Shown piece after piece: positions 35,574-44,500 of a stretch of 64,000 bases of DNA. The translations under genes and the position numbers were made by a program. The first letter of the stretch is position 1; each line of letters opens with the position of its first letter. The DNA lies in assembly GCA_016927595.1 (NCBI GenBank), contig JAFGMI010000041.1, forward strand, positions 43,156-107,155, in the 5' to 3' direction. The notes beneath the pieces are model-generated. The model made no database searches and was not told where the DNA came from. It worked only from the letters and a program-made list of their open reading frames with translations. The stretch comes from Melioribacteraceae bacterium (lineage in GTDB: Bacteria; Bacteroidota; Ignavibacteria; Ignavibacteriales; Melioribacteraceae).

Positions 35574-37622
35574 TCAGTACTCATAATTTTTAGTCTTATA
35601 ATCCATTACTTCATCACACGCCTCATCTACATTAAATTTATTTAGTTGTCTTCGTAATGATTCCGTGAACTCAAGCAGTGAACTGGTTGATCTGTCAATT
35701 TCAGTAAGACCTTCTGCTGCTTCCCTGCTGGCGCTGTTTATCATTTCGATATTTGAATGAAGTTCCTCTACCGAATTCATTTGATTTTTACTGCTGTTGG
35801 ATATTGCATTAATTTCCCTTGTTACCAGATCAATCTGTTTTACAATTTCATTAAATATAACCATCAGGTTTGCATTGAGTTCAGCTCCTTTTTTAACTGT
35901 CAGTAAAGCTTCACTCATGGTATTATTTGCACCTCCGACACTATCCCGAATTTCGCTCAGTGTCTCGCTGATTTCCTTTGTAGCTCTTGTTGTTCTGTCC
36001 GCAAGTGCGCTTACTTCGCCTGCAACCACAGCAAATCCGCGTCCCTCTGCACCGGCTCTGGCCGCCTCGATTGCTGCATTTAAAGCTAAAAGATTTGTCT
36101 GATCCGCAATATCATTAATATCCTTAGCGAAATTCCCTATTTTTTCAGTTTTATGGTCCAAGGAATTTATAATCCGGTTAACTGACAGGGAAGTTGCTTC
36201 AATGTTTTCAATACCATTTTTAAGGTTCATTATAGTTTTCGATCCTTCAAGGGAAAGATCTTTAACCCTGATCGAATCCGTGACAGTTGAAGAGACTTGT
36301 TTCGCGTAGGTCAAAATTTCCTGCGACATTTGATCTGCTGATTCAACCACTCCGCTCAGTTTATCCTGGTAATTTTTAACAGCTTTTTCTGTATAGGTTT
36401 TAATCTGAATGCTTGCATCATTGGTTTTTTCAATAGTCTGCTTAATGCCGCTTATAACCTGCGACCAGTTACATGCCATTGAATTTATGTTGCTCTTCAT
36501 TTTATTATAATCACCTTTGTATTCCTGCTCAATCCTTATACGTAAGTCACCTTTAGCAAGTACATTGAGCGCATCAACCCCGTTTTCTATTGGTAGTATC
36601 ACTGAATCTAAAAGATTATTCAGTGAGATCAGTATCTGCTTCCATTCACCATCATATTTGTCGGGATTAATCCTTTTGTCAAGCCTTCCTTTATTAGTGT
36701 ATTCAAGAATTTTATCAATTTCCATTATCATTTCGTGTACGGTATCAACCTGTCTATTAATCGATTTTGCCAGTTCATCTTCTTCCGATTCTACATCAAC
36801 GTACTTGAACTCGCCACGCGAAATGTCTTTAATTACAGATATTTTTTTCTGCTGGGAATTAATCAGTTTATTGAGTGAACTGGATAATGATCTTATTTCC
36901 TCATTGCAGTTAAGATCGAACTCGATATCAGTATTTCCCCTGGCAATTTCTTCAGACAAGTGCACAATCTTCGCTATAGGATAGAGAACAACCTTTTTGT
37001 TTGTAATATATACTATCAGGCAAGTTAATGATATAATCCCGACAGCAATTAATATTGCAATAACCTGCTGGAATAAGATTCCGTTATTCGTATTTGCCAA
37101 TGAATAATTCACAGACATAATTGCAGACACGTCCCCTGCCTTTGTATCATGGCAGTTTGAACAGGATTCGTCTGCAAGCAAAGGTGTAATCATGCGAAGC
37201 GTACTAATTTTGTTTATTGCCTCTTCGTAGCTTACATTCTGTTTCGATTTGAATGCCTTACGCTCATGAACGTCAAGAGCAGTTAATTTACTTCCTTTGG
37301 TACTCTGGACTTCTTTGATGTTAATTCTGACTAAAGAAGTTATTTTTTCAGCATCAGCTATAAACGAGTCAAAGCTTTTAGCGCCATTATTCATTCCGAA
37401 TTTTACAGTATTGATAATTAAATCCGAAGTTTCTTCAAATTCGGCAACCGACTGATCAGTTATGAAATCTTCCTGAATTATCAAATAGATACTTAACATA
37501 ACACCCATCGTCAATGTCAGAACACCAGTTACAATAATCGAAAATATTTTCGAAATAGAGTATTTTGCAAAAAGCGAATTGAATTTCTCGTTCCGGTTGG
37601 AAAAGTTTGCGGGAAAATTCAT
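35574..37622 (-). CDS. Methyl-accepting chemotaxis protein with c-type haem motif and HAMP array
   Basis: This 682-residue transducer starts at the ATG at 37622, preceded by AGGAGAAG. Two membrane helices (about 23-45 and 187-208) flank a periplasmic domain in which SCSNCHD gives a CxxCH haem-c site (Cys154, Cys157, His158), typical of Tll0287/DUF3365-like sensors. Four HAMP-like units follow (about 215-405). The signalling hairpin holds DQTNLLALNAAIEAARAGAEGRGFAVV in two stretches of the standard tip. There is no C-terminal NWETF-type tether. A redox or gas ligand (O2, NO, CO) is inferred from the haem and the neighbouring hemerythrins. Confidence 0.9.
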   Translation of the reverse strand: MNFPANFSNRNEKFNSLFAKYSISKIFSIIVTGVLTLTMGVMLSIYLIIQEDFITDQSVAEFEETSDLIINTVKFGMNNGAKSFDSFIADAEKITSLVRINIKEVQSTKGSKLTALDVHERKAFKSKQNVSYEEAINKISTLRMITPLLADESCSNCHDTKAGDVSAIMSVNYSLANTNNGILFQQVIAILIAVGIISLTCLIVYITNKKVVLYPIAKIVHLSEEIARGNTDIEFDLNCNEEIRSLSSSLNKLINSQQKKISVIKDISRGEFKYVDVESEEDELAKSINRQVDTVHEMIMEIDKILEYTNKGRLDKRINPDKYDGEWKQILISLNNLLDSVILPIENGVDALNVLAKGDLRIRIEQEYKGDYNKMKSNINSMACNWSQVISGIKQTIEKTNDASIQIKTYTEKAVKNYQDKLSGVVESADQMSQEILTYAKQVSSTVTDSIRVKDLSLEGSKTIMNLKNGIENIEATSLSVNRIINSLDHKTEKIGNFAKDINDIADQTNLLALNAAIEAARAGAEGRGFAVVAGEVSALADRTTRATKEISETLSEIRDSVGGANNTMSEALLTVKKGAELNANLMVIFNEIVKQIDLVTREINAISNSSKNQMNSVEELHSNIEMINSASREAAEGLTEIDRSTSSLLEFTESLRRQLNKFNVDEACDEVMDYKTKNYEY

Positions 37623-37823
37623 ATGTACTTCTCCTAGAAATAAATTTCCTGATTTAATCAATCTATCATCGGATTATTTATGAGATTTTACAGGTTATGA
37701 GTGAGGGGAAAAGTGATAATGTTATTCCAATAACTGCCAAAATTATTAAGCTAACTCGTACGAGCAACTTATGTTCTTTACGCCTCGTTCAATTCTGATT
37801 CATGGCTAAGGTAAAACTACCTG

Positions 37824-38105
37824 CTAATTCAGGACCTTAAATCTTTTTTCGAGGTTAATAATGTATTCATGACATTTCTGGGCTAGCGAATACTCATCTT
37901 TTAAGTAAAGATCTTCTTCCAGTTTCGACAAATGATGCAGCAGACTTAGGTAGTTGCTTCTCTCTTCATAAAACTTCCTTAATGCCTTTGTATCTCCTTT
38001 TATTTCATCCAGCTTTTTATAAGGGTAGGTAATCTCTTTATTGATTAATTTAATCAACGAGTGATTTAAATATTCTTCTGGAATGAAGGAAATATCTATC
38101 CTCAT
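37824..38105 (-). CDS. Hypothetical small helical protein
   Basis: This 93-residue, charged and predicted all-helical protein has heptad-like leucines (SLLHHLSKLEEDLYL). No family was recognised. Coding likelihood rests on its codon pattern, its position between the chemoreceptor and the hemerythrins on the same strand, and a clean start-to-stop frame. GGAGGG lies just upstream of the ATG. It might be a partner of the sensors around it. Confidence in function is nil. Confidence 0.6.
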   Translation of the reverse strand: MRIDISFIPEEYLNHSLIKLINKEITYPYKKLDEIKGDTKALRKFYEERSNYLSLLHHLSKLEEDLYLKDEYSLAQKCHEYIINLEKRFKVLN

Positions 38106-38161
38106 TCTACCCTCCTAATGTTTTCACAAATAAAATATGGTAATTTTCAGAATAAGTCAAA

Positions 38162-38193
38162 TATGTCCTAAAATATGTCGTGGGCTTTATGTC
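38162..38193. repeat. Three spaced TATGTC hexamers
   Basis: TATGTC recurs at 38162, 38174 and 38188, roughly one helical turn apart, in the gap between the first hemerythrin gene and the 93-residue gene. It could be a set of protein-binding sites or chance in AT-rich DNA. Confidence 0.3.
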
Positions 38194-38208
38194 GGGTAGA
38201 TTTGTGTC

Positions 38209-38625
38209 TTAAAAGATTTTTCCAAGCTCGATTTCGAGAAGATATTCTCCGTACTCTTTGTCTGTCCCAAGTATGTGGTTAATTGTCCAATCCTTCAGAT
38301 AGTCAATCGTTTTAATTGATAGGAGCAGGTTACCTTTCTTTGTATCACTGAGAAAATTTGAAATTTGACTTCTGAAGATATTGTGTTCTTCAATATGTTC
38401 CTCCAACCCGGGGCAATTATTTTCTCTGAGTATATCCTCTTCGGTTTTAAAATGATAGAGTAAATAATCGGTATGTTTTTCAAGTGCTGATGTTATCAAC
38501 TCTTTTCTGGTACCGAGTTTGTGTGCTTCGAACAAATCATTTAGTATTTCTATAAGTTTCTTATGCTGATCATCGATTACCTTTATTCCAATACTATAGG
38601 TACTTTTCCATTTTATATACGACAT
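38209..38625 (-). CDS. Bacteriohemerythrin with full ligand set
   Basis: This 138-residue single-domain hemerythrin is an O2-binding non-haem diiron four-helix bundle of the cytosol. All seven ligands are present: His21 (DDQHKKL), His58 and Glu62 (YHFKTEED), His77 and His81 (EEHIEEHN), and His117 and Asp122 (NHILGTDKEY). Such proteins store, deliver or sense O2 and often accompany chemoreceptors. It is in the same leftward group as the c-haem chemoreceptor. Confidence 0.93.
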   Translation of the reverse strand: MSYIKWKSTYSIGIKVIDDQHKKLIEILNDLFEAHKLGTRKELITSALEKHTDYLLYHFKTEEDILRENNCPGLEEHIEEHNIFRSQISNFLSDTKKGNLLLSIKTIDYLKDWTINHILGTDKEYGEYLLEIELGKIF

Positions 38626-38782
38626 GAATTCTCCTTTTTGAAAGGATTATCGTACTCATTTAAACCAAGTTCAGATTTATCCCGAAGGATATTGACGAGT
38701 GTAAAAAAATGCGGAAGCCAGTGACTGCGGCCAGTATGAATTATCGCATTCAAAAAAAATAAAAGTATTCAGCAGTAACTAA

Positions 38783-39193
38783 TCAGTTGTCAACTTCTTT
38801 GCCTGATAAAAATTCGCAGTATATTTTATCAGTATTCGTTATGTGGTTTAATGTCCAGTCTCTCAGGAAATCAATAACATTGTCAGACAACTCAAGATTA
38901 CCGCTTTTAGCCTGATGCAGCAGTTTATCTACCTGTATTCTTACCTGGTTGTTTTCATCAATCTGAGAGTCAAGTTCCGGGTAGTCGTACTTAAACGATA
39001 ATTCTTCCTCTGTATCAAAATGTTTATGAGTGTATTCAGCCAGTTTAATGATGGAGTTTTTTATCTCCCCGTTCTTGGATCCCCTCAGTTTTGCATCATA
39101 TACATCGTTGATTATTTCAACGAGTTCTCTGTGTTGATTATCAATCAGCTTAATTCCGAGACTATACGTCTCCTGCCAGACGATAGTTTCCAT
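38783..39193 (-). CDS. Hemerythrin-fold protein lacking two iron ligands
   Basis: This 136-residue paralogue aligns without gaps to the 38209-38625 protein. His21, His58, Glu62, His117 and Asp122 are kept, but the helix-3 pair is changed to Gln77 and Asn81 (YPELDSQIDENN against CPGLEEHIEEHN). Both changes are one base from His codons. A standard diiron O2 site needs those histidines, so this protein may bind one iron, another metal or none. It lies 158 bp upstream of the intact copy in the same direction. Confidence 0.9.
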   Translation of the reverse strand: METIVWQETYSLGIKLIDNQHRELVEIINDVYDAKLRGSKNGEIKNSIIKLAEYTHKHFDTEEELSFKYDYPELDSQIDENNQVRIQVDKLLHQAKSGNLELSDNVIDFLRDWTLNHITNTDKIYCEFLSGKEVDN

Positions 39194-39283
39194 TGTTCAT
39201 CCCTTTTTTTAATTAATTATCGAAGATTACTCTAAAAAGTTTAACTATAATCGCTTAATAATTTTAAAAACAGATAGCCCGGT

Positions 39284-39298
39284 TTGATTAAAAATCAA
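39284..39298. promoter_or_regulatory. Palindrome TTGATT-AAA-AATCAA, FNR/CRP-like
   Basis: This perfect 6-3-6 inverted repeat lies between the leftward hemerythrin gene (start 39193) and the rightward DUF362 gene (start 39427). It resembles an FNR box (TTGAT-N4-ATCAA) but has one extra central base. A regulatory role is possible given the oxygen-binding products on one side and iron-sulfur products on the other. Confidence 0.35.
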
Positions 39299-39426
39299 AG
39301 AAAAGGTGCAAAAAAAGACTATTCTGTTTTATTAAGGAAATTTTAAAATGACTTTTCGATTGTGGTTGAATATAATATATCAATATCTTATTATTTACTT
39401 AAAAAACTTTCGATACAGGATAGGTT

Positions 39427-40341
39427 ATGGATCGCAGAAAATTTATAAAAAATAGTGTTGCATTTGGATTGGGAGTCAATACCGGACTCGGCAGCTATAA
39501 GAAGTTGTTTGGAATGGTTAAAGATGATAAACCCGTTTATGACCTTGTAGCCGTAAAAGGTGGTGAACCGGATGTAATGTTCGACAAGGGAATTGCGTCT
39601 CTTGGAGGTATGAAGAATTTTGTAAATAAAAACAAGACAGTTGTAATCAAACCGAATATCGGCTGGGATACCAGCCCCGAAAGAGCTGCAAATACCAATC
39701 CTATTCTCGTAAAAAGAATTATAGAACATTGTTATGAAGCCGGTGCAAAAACCGTGTATGTTTTTGATCATACATGTGATGAATGGGGACGTTGCTACAG
39801 GAACAGCGGTATTGAACATTATGTTAACGCGGCAGGCGGCACGATGGTGCCTGGAAACAGTGAAAGCTATTATCAAAAAGTTGCAGTTCCGAACGGCAAA
39901 GTCATACAGGAAGCAAAAGCACATGAACTGATCCTTGAGTCGGATGTGTTTATTAATGTGCCTGTACTAAAATCTCACGGCGGAGCCACACTTACAATGT
40001 CAATGAAAAACCTGATGGGCGTGGTATGGGACAGAAGATATTGGCACCGGAACGGGCTTCACCAGTGCATTGCAGATTTTGCGACTTTCAGGAAACCCGA
40101 TTTGAATGTTTTAGATGCATATGCTGTGATGAAACGCAACGGACCAAGAGGAGTGTCGGTTCAGGATGTTATTTCTATGAAGTCGCTCTTAATTTCAACA
40201 GATATTGTTGCTGCAGATGCAGCGGGTGCAAAACTTTTCGGACTTGAACCGGATGAAATTGATCATATAAAGTATGCTCACGAACTGAAAGCAGGAAGTA
40301 TGGATTTATCAGGTCTTTCTATCAAGAGAATTAAAATTTAA
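39427..40341 (+). CDS. DUF362 family protein with twin-arginine-like signal
   Basis: This 304-residue protein starts with a Tat-type motif (MDRRKFIKNS, then a hydrophobic stretch), so export in folded form is likely. The DUF362 core follows: VVIKPNIGWDTSPE, NTNPILVKRIIEHC, VFINVPVLKSHGGATLTMSMKNLMGVVW and IVAADAAGAKLFGL. No Fe-S motif is in this gene, but many DUF362 proteins carry ferredoxin domains, and here a polyferredoxin is encoded 12 bp downstream. The pair probably forms one redox unit of unknown substrate. Confidence 0.85.
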   Translation: MDRRKFIKNSVAFGLGVNTGLGSYKKLFGMVKDDKPVYDLVAVKGGEPDVMFDKGIASLGGMKNFVNKNKTVVIKPNIGWDTSPERAANTNPILVKRIIEHCYEAGAKTVYVFDHTCDEWGRCYRNSGIEHYVNAAGGTMVPGNSESYYQKVAVPNGKVIQEAKAHELILESDVFINVPVLKSHGGATLTMSMKNLMGVVWDRRYWHRNGLHQCIADFATFRKPDLNVLDAYAVMKRNGPRGVSVQDVISMKSLLISTDIVAADAAGAKLFGLEPDEIDHIKYAHELKAGSMDLSGLSIKRIKI

Positions 40342-40353
40342 CGTGCAGCCAGC

Positions 40354-41898
40354 ATGCCATTGAAAAAGATCCGCATATTTATATCTCTGCTTTTTTTGTT
40401 CGTTACTTCCCTACTCTTTATAGATTTCCGCGATAGTTACGTTTCGAACACAAGCGATTATATTCTGTTTTTACAATTCGTTCCCTCTCTTATAGGATTT
40501 CTTAAAGCAATTACATTATCTTCGGCAGGATTTATTATAATTTTACTTGTTACGTTATTATGGGGAAGAGTATATTGCTCAAGCGTTTGCCCTCTCGGTA
40601 CATTGCAGGATATGATCATCAAAATAAGCAACAGAAAACGCAAGAGATACTCGTTCAGTTATCATAAACCGCACAGTATTTTCCGTTATTCATTTTTGGC
40701 AATAACCGTTCTAATGCTTTTTTCAGGAAGCATTGGTGCAGTAGTCCTGCTGGATCCATTCAGCAACTTCGGCAAGATATTTACCGGATTATTCCGCCCT
40801 GTTATTATGCATGTAAATAATACTGCTTCAGTTTTACTGGAACAGTTCAATAATTATTCGATTGCCCCGCTCCAGATAATTTATAATTCCGCACCGGTAT
40901 TTATTTACTCCATGATTCTGGTTTCAATTATTTTTGTTTTATCATACAAGCATGGCAGACTTTTTTGTAATTCTATTTGTCCCGTCGGTACTTTACTGGG
41001 ATTACTCGCAAGGTTCTCAATATTTAAGCTATCTGTGGATGAAGAGAGCTGTTCGGGATGCGGTGTGTGCGCAAAAGTATGTAAAGCAGACTGCATAGAT
41101 ACCGGGGAAAAAAATATCGATTTTGAAAGATGTGTTATGTGCTTTAACTGTCTGGAAGTCTGCCCGACAGAATCAATACTTTTTAATAAGATAAATATTA
41201 CCGCCTCGACTGCAGATATCGATAATAAAAAAAGAAATTTTCTGGCTCAGATGTCGTTTTTATTGGTCAGTCTGCCTTTAATTTCACATGCACAGGATAA
41301 AATAGAAGTATACGTCAAAAATAAATTCAAGGTGTTCCGCTCCAGTCCAATATCCCCTCCCGGTTCCCGCAGCATCGGTAATTTTAATGATAAATGTATC
41401 GCTTGTCATTTATGCGTTAGCGCATGCCCCACCGGCGTACTTCAGCCGGCATTTTTAGAATATGGATTAAAAGGCATATTCCAGCCTCGAATGGATAATT
41501 CGAAAGGTTTCTGCAATTACGACTGCACCGTATGCAGCCATGTTTGTCCCACTGATGCTATCGAAAAAATATTCATCGGTGAGAAAAAAATAGTACAGAT
41601 CGGTAAGGCAAGATTTATAAAAGACAACTGCGTGGTCGAAACCCAGAAAACCAACTGCGGTGCTTGTGCGGAACACTGCCCTACTAAAGCCGTACGGATG
41701 GTAGAGTACAAAGATAATCTGAAAATTCCCGAATTAACCGACGAGATATGCATTGGTTGCGGTGCCTGTGAGTTCGCATGCCCGACTATCCCGTATAAAG
41801 CAATTTATGTGGATGGCAATCCCGTCCATCTGTCTGCAAAACTTCCAGTACAGGAAGATCTTGAAGATATAAATCCTCAAGAAGATTTCCCATTTTAA
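40354..41898 (+). CDS. Membrane polyferredoxin (NapH/MauN-like 4Fe-4S protein)
   Basis: This 514-residue protein has an N-terminal membrane half with several helices and the NapH-type motifs CSSVCPLG and CNSICPVG (residues about 75-85 and 205-215). It then carries a series of [4Fe-4S] motifs: CSGCGVCAKVC, CVMCFNCLEVCP, CIACHLCVSACP, CTVCSHVCP, CGACAEHCP and CIGCGACEFACP. This suggests an electron conduit from the membrane quinone pool to periplasmic or cytosolic clusters. It follows the DUF362 gene by 12 bp. The electron donor and acceptor are unknown. Confidence 0.88.
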   Translation: MPLKKIRIFISLLFLFVTSLLFIDFRDSYVSNTSDYILFLQFVPSLIGFLKAITLSSAGFIIILLVTLLWGRVYCSSVCPLGTLQDMIIKISNRKRKRYSFSYHKPHSIFRYSFLAITVLMLFSGSIGAVVLLDPFSNFGKIFTGLFRPVIMHVNNTASVLLEQFNNYSIAPLQIIYNSAPVFIYSMILVSIIFVLSYKHGRLFCNSICPVGTLLGLLARFSIFKLSVDEESCSGCGVCAKVCKADCIDTGEKNIDFERCVMCFNCLEVCPTESILFNKINITASTADIDNKKRNFLAQMSFLLVSLPLISHAQDKIEVYVKNKFKVFRSSPISPPGSRSIGNFNDKCIACHLCVSACPTGVLQPAFLEYGLKGIFQPRMDNSKGFCNYDCTVCSHVCPTDAIEKIFIGEKKIVQIGKARFIKDNCVVETQKTNCGACAEHCPTKAVRMVEYKDNLKIPELTDEICIGCGACEFACPTIPYKAIYVDGNPVHLSAKLPVQEDLEDINPQEDFPF

Positions 41899-42107
41899 CC
41901 GTTGTAACAACTATTCATAATAATAATTGTGTAGATAATACGCATCCTTTATCCCCTGCTTTTTTATTTACAGCGTTCTGTTTGATGTGGATAGTAATCA
42001 TCAATATACTTATTTTATTCGGTGATTTAGTGGGTTTCTCTGGAGTATCCCTCCCAGCCGATTGAAAAGGGAACTTTTATTAATCCTAATATTTTTGGGA
42101 TCTGCAA

Positions 42108-44447
42108 ATGAGAATTTTTTACAAATACGGGTTAATAATACTTATTTGTTTATGTACAGTTTCGCTTCATGCCCAGATAAACGATTCTACCAAATCCGCT
42201 AGAAAGGATATACTGAAGTTATCAATAAGAGATTTAATGAATGTAAAAGTAGTTACCGCATCCAGAAAAGAACAAAACATTCCCGAAGCACCTGCAAATA
42301 TTACAGTAATTACTTCCGAAATGATTGAAAGAAGAGGATACAAATCACTTACAGAAATGTTCGAGGACTTACCCGGATTTGATTTTACTATCAAGCAACC
42401 TTCCGGCGAATATCCTTCGCACAACATTTTCAGAGGAATAACAGATGTAGGACAGACGAAGCTGCTGTTCATGGTTGACGGTATTATTCAAAACGACATT
42501 TCAAACGGCTGGCTTAATAATATGGGTTATGATTTTTCAATTGCCGATGTGGAAAAGGTTGAATTGATAAGCGGACCGGGATCGGCGTTATACGGTGCTA
42601 ATGCTTATGCAGGACTTGTACATGTTATAACAAAAGAACCGCTAAAAAACAGCGCTGAAAATTATTTCCTGGAAGCAAAATTTGCTTACGGTTCTTATAA
42701 TACTCTGATTCCGGAAATTTTTGCGGGCTATAAGTTCGGGAATGGATTAAGTTTGCAGTTGGCGGGAAGATTATACATGAGTGACGGCGACAATGGATTG
42801 GGCAGACCGGATCCGGGAAATTATTTTACTGATAATTTTGAACCTGATTCGGTGCTTACTACGGAGTACGGAAATATTTCAAATCTTTCACTAAGCGGAA
42901 AAAGAAAAAAAATCCCGGACGGTTTTAATGCGAGTATAAACAATATTTACATCAGGGGAAAAATCAGAAAAGATAATTTTACGATGGGATTTAATTACTG
43001 GGAGAAAAAGGAGGGACTGGGCAGCGAAGTTGTAGGCTACGAATATTTTGCAAACAAGAACAGTCTCGATTATCTGGTAAACCACGGCGGATTAACTTTA
43101 TACTCAACTTATGATCTGGAACTGTCTGATGACCTTAACTCCAAATCGTTATTCTACTACCGCAACACGAAAGTGATGCCTGAAACGGGATTTATTTATA
43201 CATATCAGTATCAAAGCGTTAATAATGGTATCAATAATGTTGTATATGATAAAAAGAAAGGATACAGCGGTGAAGGATTCGAAATGAGGGTCGAACAGCA
43301 GTTCAACATTGACATAAACGATGACCACAACATCATTATGGGATTATTGTACGAACAGAAAAACGGTCAGTATTACGGAATTTCACTTGGAGAGGAGCAG
43401 GATGAATATTCGACAATAGTCGGATCAACTTTTACAAACGAAACAAGAAGCGTACAGCCGTTTTATTTTGATAAAAATTATGCAGCCTACCTGCAGGACC
43501 AGTTAAAATTACATAATGGTTTCAATCTTACAACCGGTTTACGATACGATTACAATAATCAGTACGGATCTGTTTTTACTCCGAGAGCAGCGTTGTTGAT
43601 TGAACCAGCAAGGGATTTAATACTTAAATTTCTTTACGGTCATGCTTATAAGGCTCCAACATTGTTCGAACTTCACGATGAGTGGAGGGGCAATGATAAT
43701 CTTAAGCCTCAGAAAATCCAGACGAGCGAAGCAGTTATAAATTATCTTTATTCAGAGAACATCGGAATTAAACTGAATTACTTTTACAGTCACTTAGATA
43801 ATTTAATAATTGAAGCCCCTAATCCTGATCCCATTTTATTTCCCATCGGTACGAGCGGTCAGTATGCTACTTTTTTCCAGAATGCAGGCAGCACAAATGT
43901 AAGCGGTTTCACGGTTTCACTTAATCACTTATTTAACAGCAGTATTTCATATTCAGTAAATTATACACGGCTCTATGGTGAAAATGGCAATCAATTAGAC
44001 AATACCGCGAAGGATAAAATTAATCTTGAACTTAACTTTATAATAATGGATAAAATAAATATTAATGTCAGAGGGAATTACACAGGAAAAGTCAAAGCGC
44101 CTGTAACAAATAAATATTTCTATCCAAAATCAGAATCCACTGTGCGGGATATTGGTTACGATTATGTAGTAGCTGAGGATGCCGACGGATTTATCGACCC
44201 GGTGTTTTTAATTAATTTAACAGTACGCGGAAATAATCTCTTCGGTGATGATCCCGCACTCGAGCCCGAAATTATAATAAGGAATATTTTCGATACAAAG
44301 TATTTTACACCGGGAAGACAAGCCGGATCGGGAATAAGACCTGTGAGCAGTATTCAACCGGAAATTCAGAATCCCAACGGCTTTATTCCTGCTTATCATC
44401 CGCAGCCCGGAAGAGAAATAATATTCAGATTAAACTATAAATTATAA
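42108..44447 (+). CDS. TonB-dependent receptor (no carboxypeptidase-like N-domain)
   Basis: This 779-residue outer-membrane receptor has a signal peptide (1-22, ending HAQ). A plug begins near residue 45 (VVTASRKEQNIPEAPANITVIT) with FRGITDVGQTKLLFMVDGI and VEKVELISGPGSALYGANAYAGLVHVI, and a beta-barrel follows. The C-terminus PGREIIFRLNYKL gives the last strand. It precedes a YfiR-domain kinase gene by 8 bp. TonB receptor plus YfiR-kinase pairs recur in this group of bacteria and may couple uptake or surface sensing to signalling. The ligand is unknown. Confidence 0.9.
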   Translation: MRIFYKYGLIILICLCTVSLHAQINDSTKSARKDILKLSIRDLMNVKVVTASRKEQNIPEAPANITVITSEMIERRGYKSLTEMFEDLPGFDFTIKQPSGEYPSHNIFRGITDVGQTKLLFMVDGIIQNDISNGWLNNMGYDFSIADVEKVELISGPGSALYGANAYAGLVHVITKEPLKNSAENYFLEAKFAYGSYNTLIPEIFAGYKFGNGLSLQLAGRLYMSDGDNGLGRPDPGNYFTDNFEPDSVLTTEYGNISNLSLSGKRKKIPDGFNASINNIYIRGKIRKDNFTMGFNYWEKKEGLGSEVVGYEYFANKNSLDYLVNHGGLTLYSTYDLELSDDLNSKSLFYYRNTKVMPETGFIYTYQYQSVNNGINNVVYDKKKGYSGEGFEMRVEQQFNIDINDDHNIIMGLLYEQKNGQYYGISLGEEQDEYSTIVGSTFTNETRSVQPFYFDKNYAAYLQDQLKLHNGFNLTTGLRYDYNNQYGSVFTPRAALLIEPARDLILKFLYGHAYKAPTLFELHDEWRGNDNLKPQKIQTSEAVINYLYSENIGIKLNYFYSHLDNLIIEAPNPDPILFPIGTSGQYATFFQNAGSTNVSGFTVSLNHLFNSSISYSVNYTRLYGENGNQLDNTAKDKINLELNFIIMDKININVRGNYTGKVKAPVTNKYFYPKSESTVRDIGYDYVVAEDADGFIDPVFLINLTVRGNNLFGDDPALEPEIIIRNIFDTKYFTPGRQAGSGIRPVSSIQPEIQNPNGFIPAYHPQPGREIIFRLNYKL

Positions 44448-44500
44448 ATATCTTATTGGGTTTATGTGATATATTTTTTTTAACCAGTACGGCAGGTTTA

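Noticed and set aside
39284..39298. Canonical FNR box
   Set aside because: The palindrome has one base too many in the centre, so it is listed only as FNR-like.
39391..39924. Minus-strand ORF of 177 codons
   Set aside because: It is antisense to the DUF362 gene, which has a Tat signal and family motifs.
41899..42107. Cobalamin riboswitch upstream of the TonB receptor
   Set aside because: The conserved B12-box (GCCACTG-type) sequence is absent.
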